Source: Raphanus sativus (lineage: Eukaryota > Streptophyta > Magnoliopsida > Brassicales > Brassicaceae). Taken from it: a DNA stretch of 64,000 nucleotides. The notes under the pieces are model-generated. The model was given only the letters and a program-made list of their open reading frames with translations. It did no database searches and was not told the origin of the DNA. The DNA is taken from assembly GCF_000801105.2 (NCBI RefSeq), contig NC_079515.1:38697920-38761919 (forward strand). The letters run 5' to 3'. This document shows positions 46,001 to 55,904 of this stretch, one piece after another. Position 1 is the first letter of the stretch, and each line of letters begins with the position of its first letter. The position numbers were made by a program, and so were the translations under genes.

Positions 46001-48233
46001 AGTAATCATATAATTAATAGTATTTAATACGTATCATCATATAAATAATTACATATATTATATTTTAAAAACTTAATATGAAATATAAAAACTATAATTT
46101 GAGTTGGTATTTCAAATTGGGCTTTGTATTATATTTTCTTATATATATTGACAACATTCTTTTATAATGGACTTAATAACTTAAGCCCATTATTTTTTCT
46201 GTTTAATGCTATTATCTTTGTTTCCAAACAAAATTATTTTTTAAAAAAAAAACCTACAATCCATGTTTCCAAACACACCAAATTTTTTTAATACTCTTAT
46301 CCAAGTATCCAAACACACCGAAATTGTACTTCAGCTTTAATAAGATAGATAGATTTTTCTGTTTAATGCTATTATCTTTGTTTCCAAACAAAATTAATTT
46401 TTTAAAAAAAAGACTACAATCCATGTTTCCAAACACACCAAATTTTTTTAATACTCTTATTCAAGTATCCAAACATACGAAATTGTACTTCAGCTTTAAT
46501 AAGATAGATGCTTTAATAAGATAGATGAATAAAACTTACGATATCTTCCTCAAGTACATAAGAAATCTCATTGGTGTCTGTCAAGAATTGTCGCTCTCCA
46601 GGATTCTCCCGAGACTTTTTCTTGACAATTTCTCTACTCATTTGTCGCAGTAATCTATGCATTTGTATTACTCCGCCTTCTATAGATATAAGAGATTTTT
46701 GAGCTAAGACTTCAAGCCCATGGTTGACTTCCAAACTACTGTTTTCAAAATACGTTTTGAATTGATGAACCGTGAGAACACCAAACAAAAATGCTAAATG
46801 CAGAAACAGAGTTCTTTCATTATCTCTCAAGGCCTCGTAGCTAAATCTTAGAGTTGATTCAATTTCTCTGTCAAGGGTTGACCTGAGCGATGGTAGTGCC
46901 TGTATCCACTCGTTCCTGGACATTCCTCGTAGATATGATCCCATAACTCTCAGGCCTAGAGGAAGATCACCAGCAAGCCAAGTAACTTCCCTAGCAAGAT
47001 TTTCAAAACCATGATCTGGAGAATTTTGACCGAAAGCATATTGGCAGAAGATCTGCAGAGACTCATCTCTAGTTGGATATTTGATCTCGTAGATATGATC
47101 GATCCCGAGTTTGAGTGCCTTGAGAAGTTTTCTATCTTCGGTGGTAATGATAATAATACTTCCGGGACCAACCCATCCAGGCTGATTTGCCATTTCCTCT
47201 AGTTGCCACCAGTTATCAACTTCATCGAAAACAACCAACACCTTTTTGTCACTAAGCATTTCTTGAGCCCCTCTTAAGTGATGAACCTCAATGTCCCCTT
47301 TGTTGAATATTTGAGACAACAAGTTTTTCTGCAAACGCAACTTCAACTGATAGTCATTACCACAAGGCTTCTCATAACTCCCTCTGATATTCTCCAAAAA
47401 CGTGCTGAAAGGGAAATTAGGAGAGAGTTGGTTGTATAAAACTCTGGCAGTGGTCGTCTTCCCAATCCCGGCAGGACCAAAAATCCCGATCACCTTTACT
47501 TGTTCTGATTGTAGTATGAACTTCGATTTTATCTCCATCATACGAGCTTCTATGCCAACAAAGTCATCAAAATCTTTTGATGGTGTAAAACCCAACACAG
47601 CCATGACATCTGAGGCAACTTTGTTGATCAAGTCAGCTTCATTGCCACTAACAAAAAAAACAGAGGATATTCATTAAAAACAGTCATCATTACGTAGCAG
47701 TACAACATAATATCCAAGTGGAAGTAAAAAAAAAAGTGAACGAACCAGTTGCTAGAGTGGTAGCCAGCTATACCAGCGACATCTTTCAAAGCTTGCCTCC
47801 ATGACTGCTTCACCTCTTCTGTTTTTCCCACACAGGTTTCATCAAAGGCCTTTCCGAAATCTCCGGTTTGCTTCCTAACATCAGACGGATCTACTTGGTA
47901 GAAGATAGTCATCACTGTTTGACCAACCTCTTCCCTGCACTTCATGATTTCCACTAACTCATCCAGACACCAGCTCGAAGAAGCGTAGTTACGGGAGATC
48001 AAGACAATGGCAACCCTTGAGTGTCTGATCGCTTTAACAAGCTCTGGACCGACAGATTCGCCTCGCTTGATCTCATTGTCAATGAAAACGATGATACCCT
48101 TGCTTTTGAACTCTTTCAGAACGTGGCTAAGAAAGCCTTCTCGCACGTCTTCTCCACGGAAGCTCAGGAAGACGTGATACAACCAAACGAGAGCCAGAGA
48201 TGATGACGTTGAAGAAGAAGAAGCCATCATCAT
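43053..48233 (-). CDS. TIR-NBS-LRR immune receptor (TNL-1)
   Basis: Four exons encode 1120 aa: 47746-48233, 46540-47647, 44598-44909, 43053-44507. TIR domain at about 17-160 ([18 protein letters not shown]; catalytic Glu in WCLDELVEI). NB-ARC: P-loop GPAGIGKTT at about 220-228, Walker [24 protein letters not shown] and MHRLL in place of the usual MHNLL. The ARC segment [10 protein letters not shown] departs from the common FLHIACFF. LRRs start at about 560 and run to about 830, followed by a C-JID-like post-LRR region ending in a basic tail ([11 protein letters not shown]). Intron 2 is 1630 bp because of a Helitron that starts 14 bp from the donor. Exon 3 has an exact 36-bp tandem duplication. 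Three ATGs in a row at the start. Head to head with TNL-2. Open throughout, so possibly functional. Confidence 0.88.
44802..44873 (-). repeat. Exact 36-bp tandem duplication in TNL-1 exon 3
   Basis: Copies 44802-44837 and 44838-44873 are identical and encode [12 protein letters not shown] twice, in frame. This is the linker segment ahead of the first leucine-rich repeats that normally appears once (..[12 protein letters not shown]). Identity of the copies suggests a recent event. Confidence 0.9.
44984..46525 (-). mobile_element. Non-autonomous Helitron in TNL-1 intron 2
   Basis: On the minus strand it ends with hairpin CCGCGCTTCGAAAGCGCGG plus ATCAAAATCTAG before T (44984). It begins TCTATCTTATTAAAGC after A (46525). 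The 5' terminus occurs three times (46525, about 46509 and 46349) because of internal tandem duplication. The body is related to the Helitron at 19364-21174. Same orientation as the gene, wholly intronic. Confidence 0.8.
46195..46514. repeat. 160-bp tandem duplication at the Helitron 5' end
   Basis: Two copies with a 160-bp period, each running from TTTTCTGTTTAATGCTATTA through CCATGTTTCCAAACACACC to GTACTTCAGCTTTAATAAGA, with few differences. They multiply the Helitron 5' terminus inside the TNL-1 intron. Confidence 0.8.
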
Positions 48234-48732
48234 CGTTAACAGCAAGAAGAAGATGATATCAAAGGGAGGTTTTAGATCTGAAGAAGAAAAAGGTAAAGGC
48301 GTATACACAGCTAGGTCTTGACTTCTTTTTAAGTAGAGAGGATCAGTCGAGATGCACTTTTTACAATATAAAACTATTTCTACACAGTGCACAGAAGGAG
48401 CTAAAATCTGATTATATGGTAAACTCCGGTTTATCCCGGTTATCAATCAATCTGAGAAAATGCATACGTTGCATTACAAGAAGCTACTCTGTGGGAAGCT
48501 GTTGATACTTTGTGATTGTTGTCTCGGAGATCAAAACGGCAACCTAGTTTTTGTACACTCGTTGCAGAGAAAACAGCAGTGATAAGGACTTAACATATCT
48601 GTCAACACTATTTACAGATTTTGCAGAGAAACACACACAAGAAAGAGTTAAAAGAGACCTAAACAATGAAACAGAGAAACAGAATATTCCTTTCAGACCT
48701 CAACAAAAGAGTTTTAAGACATGCCCTTCCCA

Positions 48733-49245
48733 TCATCCACTCCCCCCTAGCAAACCCAATCTTCTCTTGGAAACTTTTGATCTGTAACACCAAACCTCAA
48801 AAGCCTTTGTCAAAATCCGGATACACCCCGTTCTTGCTTAACCACTCAGTCAATATCTCAGCTTGATCTAAAGATGGCAACGCTAGAATTATGGACATAA
48901 AGGATGATTCTAAAGCTTTGCTATATCTCTCCATCGATCTTACATCTCACCCCTTCATCCTTATCTTCTTCTCCATCATCATTCTTATTGGTTACAACCG
49001 AGTCAACAAGACGCTTTGTTTCTCTTACAAAGGAAGCCACAGTTTTACCATCTGAAGCCGTTTCACTGTTGGTAATATCACACTTCCATAACCAATCGCC
49101 TCTACTAGTTTCGAAGTCATCGCAGTGACTTTAACTCTTATCTGCACCGTCTCTGCAGCCGTTTCCATCGCTTCAACAACCTTAACTAACTTCTCAGACG
49201 TGTCAACCCATGTTACAACAAAATCTCTCACCATTTCCATCTTTT
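48733..49245 (-). pseudogene. BTB/POZ protein C-terminal remnant (At2g13690/At5g60050-like)
   Basis: The minus strand gives MEMVRDFVVTWVDTSEKLVK, then VKVTAMTSKLVEAIGYGSVI and RLQMVKLWLPL, stop. After a disrupted part come LALPSLDQAEILTEWLSKNG and, in a shifted frame, KAFEVWCYRSKVSKRRLGLL to a stop at 48733. These are consecutive segments of the C-terminal half of a plant BTB/POZ protein family as I remember it. At least one in-frame stop and two frameshifts break it. The N-terminal BTB domain is not found. Confidence 0.6.
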
Positions 49246-49334
49246 TGAGTATCTGACAAATCCGGTAAGTACCAAACCTGTTCGTAAAAAGTTTCCTTTA
49301 ATTTTTGAGAAATATTCATCCTCACTACAAGACT

Positions 49335-49590
49335 TCACATCTCCTTGTCAATGATAACACGCATCTGTAATGGAATTAGCCCTTCCATCCTTATTTCGTC
49401 TTTGCTTGGGTCATGACTGATGAAGAACAATGTAGGTAAGCCCCGAACCTGCATATCAAGATCAGGTTATTGAAACGAGTTACATTTGATACGGTGAGAG
49501 CAGAGTGACGAAAAATAGAAGGTGAGAGTTAGAGTTACCTGCATGCCACGTGCAAACTAGTACTTATCATCTGGACTGAACAAGAGCCAT
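49335..49590 (-). pseudogene. Thioredoxin z (TRXz) pseudogene with internal deletion
   Basis: Exon-like piece one (49539-49590) reads MALVQSR, the start of Arabidopsis TRXz (AT3G06730). It then jumps directly to DDKY, a stop, FARGMQ, which correspond to residues just before the last intron of TRXz. A GT donor follows at 49538. Piece two (49335-49448), after a TGCAG acceptor, reads VRGLPTLFFISHDPSKDEIR then MEGLIPLQMRVIIDKEM and stop, the TRXz C-terminus with one residue lost. The transit-peptide remainder and the thioredoxin active site WCGPC are deleted. The functional gene must lie elsewhere, since TRXz is needed for plastid transcription. Confidence 0.8.
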
Positions 49591-50170
49591 TTTGTTTTAC
49601 TCTTGAGGGGTTTTAGATACTCTATATATACTGTTACTTCATTCAGACTATAATCCTTGTTAGTTTACAATTTACTGCTTAGGTAAAACCGTAGAAACAA
49701 TCCAATATAACACTTATGCTTTTGATATCATCAGCAACTTGTATAATGCAAGATTTGAGATTTAAAATCCAATAATAAAACCATTCGTTCGAAAAATAAA
49801 GACACCAAATAGCTGGACAATGGAACCAAAACAGTTGACTCTGTACCTTTAAAATGGATCACCCGGTTAGCCCTTTGAGACCAGATCATGGCTGATTAAC
49901 CCAGTAATGAAACCGGACTCTTGACTTACTCTGACCTGGAAACATATATATTGTTTTTTAGTCTACGGAAACATATTGAAACTTCCTGGAACATGTCCCA
50001 TTGGCAAAAAAACAAAACTTAGATGGTGCCAACGTACTTACCTTGAACTTACTAAGAATGGGGAAGCTAACAACAACGGTCTTAGGTCACAAAGTTTCCA
50101 TGGAAAGATAAGCTAAATTTTGGGGATAGGAACACTGCACGAAGCTTCCTTGCTTTGCTGATGTTAATAA

Positions 50171-50190
50171 AGTCAAGTCAATGGAGTCAA
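50171..50190 (-). promoter_or_regulatory. Triple W-box cluster upstream of TNL-2
   Basis: AGTCAA occurs at 50171-50176, 50176-50181 and 50185-50190, each a reverse-strand TTGACT W-box. The cluster lies about 100 bp upstream of the TNL-2 start codon. WRKY factors bind such clusters in defence gene promoters; use here is inferred. Confidence 0.55.
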
Positions 50191-50291
50191 CGTTCTGTGT
50201 CACACAGTATAAACATAACTTCTTAGTTAAATCATTTCACATTAATTAAAACCCTTCCTTCAAATCTTGATCCTCTCTCTCTGCCATACTA

Positions 50292-53200
50292 ATGGATTCT
50301 TCTAGTTTATATGTGTTAGTTTCTGTGGCAATAGGCTTCTTCTTGACGCTTTTGGGTACAATGTTTCTAATGGCTTATAGAAGGTACATATTCCTTCAAA
50401 CTAAAGATTTGATAGCTTATTCTTTGTCTCCTTCATCTCTTCCATCTTCTCTGTCTCGCAACTGGAGACACCAAGTCTTCCCTAGCTTCCGCGGTGAAGA
50501 TGTCCGTAGAGGCTTTCTCAGCCACATTCATAAGGAATTTGAAAGAAAGGGAATCACCCTATTCATTGATAACGATATCGACAGGAGCAAGTCCATTGGT
50601 CCTGAGCTCATAGAAGCTATAAGAAGATCGAAGATATCAGTTGTTCTTATCTCCAAGAACTACGCTTCTTCAACTTGGTGCCTGAACGAGTTAGTGGAGA
50701 TCATCAAGTGCAGGAAAGAGTTGGATCAAATAGTGATGATCGTTTTCTATGAAGTTGATCCATCTGATGTAAAGAAGCAGGCTGGAGAATTTGGAAATGT
50801 CTTTGAAAAAACTTGTGTGGGGAAAGCAGGGGAGGACGTTGCCAGATGGACAGAAGCTTTAGAAGAAGTCGCCAAGATCGCTGGCTACGACTCTAGGAGC
50901 TGGTTAGTCATCTTAATACCTTTTCTAAATTAATAATGTTACAACTATAATATTTACTAATATAGAATTATAAATCTACAAACTTTTTTTTTCAAAATTC
51001 TTTATTTTTAAAATAACTTTTTATAAAATAAGACAAACATTTGATCTTACCGTATAAATATTTATTTAATTTTAGAAATCAGACTTTCATATTATTTTTA
51101 TTGTATTATTTTGTGTATATAAAATATATATGTTCCATATAGTTTAAATGTACTTTTAGAGATAATTTACTGAATAGAAAAATTTCCTTTGTGAATATAC
51201 AACAAACAATACAACTTACATAAAATGTATATATATATATTTTTTTTTGTCACAACATAAAATGTATATATATATATAATTTAGTTTATGACTAATGGAA
51301 TATATACTTAAAAATATTATTGTATGAATTTGTGTCATATTTTGTTCGGAACTAATGAAAATTTTGAATTTATGTTTATTAATTTATGGAGTTTCTACTG
51401 TGTGCTATATAGTTTAGAATCAATTAACACTAGTACTGCATATTACTATAAGTAATTTCTCTAGCTAGAGGTAGTTAATGAATCAGATGTGATTGGTCAC
51501 TTGTTTGTTAGGAACAATGAAGCAGACATGATCGAGAAAGTTGCAAGCGATGTTTCAAACATGTTAAATACTGCTACACCCTCAAGTGGTTTCGATGGAT
51601 TAGTTGGGATTGAGTCTCACATCACGGAGATGAGTTCAGTTTTGTCCTTAGCCTCAGATGAAGTGAGGATGGTTGGAATATGGGGTCCTGCGGGAATTGG
51701 AAAAACCACCATCGCCAGAACTTTGTTCAGCATAATCTCTAATGACTTTACACACACTGCTTTTGTGGAGAGTACAAAGAGAAGGTACAGTGATGATACT
51801 GCGTTCAAGTTGCATTTACAAGAACAACTTTTGTCTAAAACGTTGGATCAGAAGGATCTGAAGATAGATCACTTGGGTGTGGCTGAAGCAAGGCTTAAAG
51901 ACAAGAAAGTACTTGTAGTGCTTGATGATGTTGAAGAAGCAGTGCAGCTACAAGCCATGGCTTGTAAAAGTCAGTGGTTTGGCTGTGGAAGCAGGATTAT
52001 CATTACAACAAAGGATATCAAAGTTCTAAAGGCACATGGGATCAACCATGTTTACCATGTTGATTATCCAAGTTGGTCTGAAGCTCTTGAAATCCTCTGT
52101 CTATCTGCTTTTAGTCAGAAGCGTCCCTATGTTGGTTTTGAGGAGCTCACCATGGAAGTTGTAAGACTTGCAGGTAAGCTTCCTTTAGGGCTACGTGTGT
52201 TTGGTTCATATATGCGAGGAATGTCTAAAGATGAGTGGATAGATGCACTTCCTAGACTAAGAACAAGCTTGGACGGAAACATTGAGAAAGTATTAAGGCT
52301 CAGTTATGATGCTTTATGCGATAAAGATAAAACTCTGTTTCTTCATATAGCATGTTTTTTCAAACATGAGAAAGCTAAAGACATGTTAGAGTGTCTTGAG
52401 GAAAGTGACTTGGACGTCAAGCATGGGCTTCAGGTCTTAACTGAGAGATCTCTCGTATCTATCAACAGAGTGGGTTACTTGATGATGCATAATTTGGTAC
52501 AACAAATGGGTAAAGAAATCATCCGCAAAGAAGACATAAATGAGCCTAAGAGACGTAGATTCTTGATGGATGCTAATGATATTTGTGACGTGCTCTCAGA
52601 CATAACAGTAAGTTTTTAACAGTCTTTCTTGGCATTTTTTTCAGTGAATCATTTGATACTAAACCATATGTATCCTTTTTCAACAGGTCTCTGGAACTGT
52701 TCTAGGCATAGATCTTGACATAACTGCAGTCAAGCACGAGCTAAGCATTGACGAGAAAGCCTTTGAAGGAATATCTCGTCTTAAGTTCTTAAGAGTCTAC
52801 AATCACAACAAACTGATCTTACCAAGGGGTCTGAACAATCTGCCTCGTAAGCTTAGGTTATTACATTGGCACAACTTTCCCATGAGGTTTTTGCCTTGCG
52901 AGTTTCGTGCCGAGTTTCTTGTCAACCTTAAGATGAAGAACAGCCACCTTGAGGAGCTATGGGAAGGAACTCCATCAGTAAGTACTATTAGTTTCCATAA
53001 TAATCGTATTTTTGTCAAAGTTAGCTGACTTCCAACTTAAAACAAAACCAATTGTTTTAAGTGGACTGATGCATGCATCAATCTCCGAATGTTTTGATAA
53101 GTATCTGATATGCCAACTTTAGAGCGGATTGATGTGGATCAGGTTAGACTGAATTGATCGGGCTTTGATATCGTGTTAAGTTACATGGTTTTCCAACTAT

Positions 53201-55005
53201 AAAACAGTTAGCTATAAGTAGATTAGTCCATACCTGTTATATATTACTTCTAACTTTGAGATATTTTGTCTCTAATATTTTGTGTGCTAATCTGTGCTTA
53301 AACATATTATGTGCAGCCACTCAGGTGCCTGAAGCGGATGGATCTGTCTTTCTCCTATAACTTGAGAAAGGTCCCTGATCTGTCAAGTGCCACTAATCTT
53401 GAGGCATTGATACTCACTGGTTGCAGAAATCTAGAGGAGCTTCCCTCCTCTGTTAAGAACCTCGAGAGTTTAGTGGAGTTGAGACTGGAGTGGTGCCCAA
53501 CGCCAAAGGATCTTTCTGCCAAAATCAGCTTGTGGAAGTCTCCATCTCAAATCCAGGTCTTTGAGTGCTCAGGGTTGAGAGTCCTTCGTGATGTGGACAC
53601 AACAGGTCTAACATTATCTCTAAGTGATGCGGTGATAAATAAAATGCCTTCATGGATCAAGCTTCTGTCACATCTTCATACAATAGCATTGGCGAAGTGT
53701 TATAGCCTCAAGGTGTTCCCTAGAGTTCCTAATAGCATTCAAGAGCTGGACTTAAGCGAGACAGGAATACAAGAAGTTCCTACGTGGATCAAGAATCTCT
53801 CACGTCTTACAAGTCTACGTATGGTGGGATGCAAGAAGCTAAAGATCATTCCGACAAACATCAACATGAGATCTCTGTCTTCTCTTGATCTCAGTCACTG
53901 CACAAGACTGAAAACGTTTCCAGAGATTTCTACAAGACTTGAGCGTCTCAATCTGGAAAACACTGGTATAGAAAAAGTTCCTTTATCAATAACTTCTTGG
54001 CTCTATCTTGTTGATTTGAGCATGCGAGGTTGCAAAAGCCTGAAGGTGTTCTCAAACGTTACTGATAGCATTGAAGTGTTGGACTTGTGTGAAGGTGATG
54101 AAGAAGACCGGTCTCTGCGTCTTGATCTTAATGGGTGCAAGAATCTTGTCTCACTCCACCAACTTCCAGGTTCCCTCATATGCCTAGATGCATGTAACTG
54201 TGAGTTGCTGGAGACAGTAGATGGTTTCTTTTACAATCCACAAGTCAATCTACATTTTGACAACTGCTTGAAACTGAATGAAGAAGCGAGAGAACTTATA
54301 CAGACTTCAGCTTCAAGTCTTGCTGTCTTACCCGGTGGAGAACTGCCTTCATACTTCCAACATCAAGGTACTGGAAGTTCTCTAACAATCCCTTTCATCA
54401 AAGAAAGGGACATTCCTGATTACTTGCGGTTCAAGGCTTGTGTTATGCTGAGCTCTTTCTCTGGCACACCAAGGACGTTTGTTGTATCTTGGTGCATTTT
54501 TGACAAACGCAAGACTGATCCAGTAGGTCATGGTTTGTGTCTTTTTTCTAAGGAGAAACTTGGAACAGATCATTTGTTTACATTTGAAGGTTCTTTCTCT
54601 TTGGAAAAAGACAAGGATCATGGAGTAGCTGGGGAGCTTTGGTTGGTTTTTAAAATTGTAAATGAGCAGAGAATGAAGGGGTCTTGGGAATGGGAAAGCG
54701 TGGAATCTGATTCTCAGAAGTTGAGGATAATGAGATGCGGTGTGAGATTCTTGGACGTTCTTGGAGATATGGTTGGTTCAAGCTATCAAGTGGAAGAAAA
54801 AACTAGAGAAGTGAAGAAAGAAAATCCTTTTGAGAAAAAGAAAAAAAGAAAGAGAAAGAAGAAATTGAATCCAGTTCCCTTTAAGGAGAATGATAAAGAC
54901 TCTGAAGATCTTTCAGATACAGATTCATCGCTGGGATACAACAACAGCTTCCTCTCCATTGTGCCCCGACCTCCCCTTGGGATATATTATAAGGGATTTT
55001 TATAG
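50292..55005 (+). CDS. TIR-NBS-LRR immune receptor with N-terminal membrane segment (TNL-2)
   Basis: Four exons encode 1228 aa: 50292-50902, 51512-52607, 52687-52977, 53317-55005. The N-terminus has a hydrophobic helix at about 8-28 (VLVSVAIGFFLTLLGTMFLM) followed by YRR, so membrane anchoring is likely, as known for some RPP1-type TNLs. TIR at about 60-200 ([16 protein letters not shown]; catalytic Glu in WCLNELVEI). NB-ARC: P-loop GPAGIGKTT at 262-270, LVVLDDV, GKLPLGLRVFGSYM, FLHIACFF, MHNLVQQMG. LRRs run from about 590 to 940, followed by a C-JID-like domain (LPGGELPSYFQHQGTGSSLT). Near residue 1175 is a lysine/arginine block (KKKKRKRKKK), NLS-like, then an acidic SEDLSDTDSS tail. All frames open. 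Divergent from TNL-1, with which it may act as a pair. Confidence 0.9.
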
Positions 55006-55622
55006 TAAACTGTCTACATTAAGGCCAAACAAAAGCTACAAGAGAATATTGTCACTGCATTAAAATAGAGGAACCCGTCTGATAACAGAAGAGTTAAGGG
55101 ACTACTGCTAAAGGTTTATAAAGAAAGAGACATTAGTTAAGAAGAGAAGTAAAGAAGCAGAAGGTTGCTAAGTGGTTTCTTTAGTTGTCTATCGTCAGTT
55201 TCTTTAGTTGTCCATTGCGTTTGATGTTAACAATTTTATATTTCATCTGTACTAATCGTAACGCTTTAATGATCTGTAGTATATCTTTCGTGTATCAGTT
55301 AATTCAATTCAGTTTGCATTACAAGTTACAGTTAATAGTAAACTTGAGTTTTTTTCCAGTTTCTTTGGGTTCATTTTGTAGGGGCCGAATGTTTATTAAG
55401 GCCCATACGATCTATTAAGGTCATTTTAGTCATTTAAACTTCAGTATAAATTCAACAAGGAACTAGGGTTTTGTTATATTTGCATCGCCGCAAGCAACTC
55501 TAGCCGAGTAGATCTATCCGACGCAGGTTAGCTAGCCACTTCTCTCTCCGACGATACCTCTCTCTTTATATCTTCTTGTTTCCCTTCGTGGTTGGATTGA
55601 ATAGTGTTTTTTTTTCACAGAG
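55006..55622. promoter_or_regulatory. TNL-2 3' side and eL29 promoter
   Basis: 617 bp, with no gene. The right part is the ribosomal protein promoter and 5' leader with a CT-rich tract (55541-55575). Confidence 0.55.
55400..55471 (+). promoter_or_regulatory. Site II and telo-box motifs of the eL29 gene
   Basis: GGCCCA (reverse TGGGCC, site II) at 55400-55405 and TAGGGTTT (reverse telo-box AAACCCTA) at 55464-55471. They sit 150-220 bp upstream of the start codon. This pair is the usual promoter signature of plant ribosomal protein genes. Confidence 0.7.

Positions 55623-55904
<282 letters not shown>

Larger units (their letters stand above)
48234..50291. promoter_or_regulatory. Divergent promoter region of the TNL pair
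   Basis: 2.06 kb between the two start codons. It holds pseudogene remnants of a BTB/POZ gene (48733-49245) and thioredoxin z (49335-49590). W-box TTGACT motifs occur at 48318 (near TNL-1), 49835 and 49921, and as a reverse-strand cluster at 50171-50190 (near TNL-2). Confidence 0.6.

Noticed and set aside
48234..48446. N-terminal extension of TNL-1 upstream of the MMM start
   Set aside because: The upstream frame begins at a non-ATG codon and shows no TNL features; the triple ATG directly before the serine run and TIR is the natural start.
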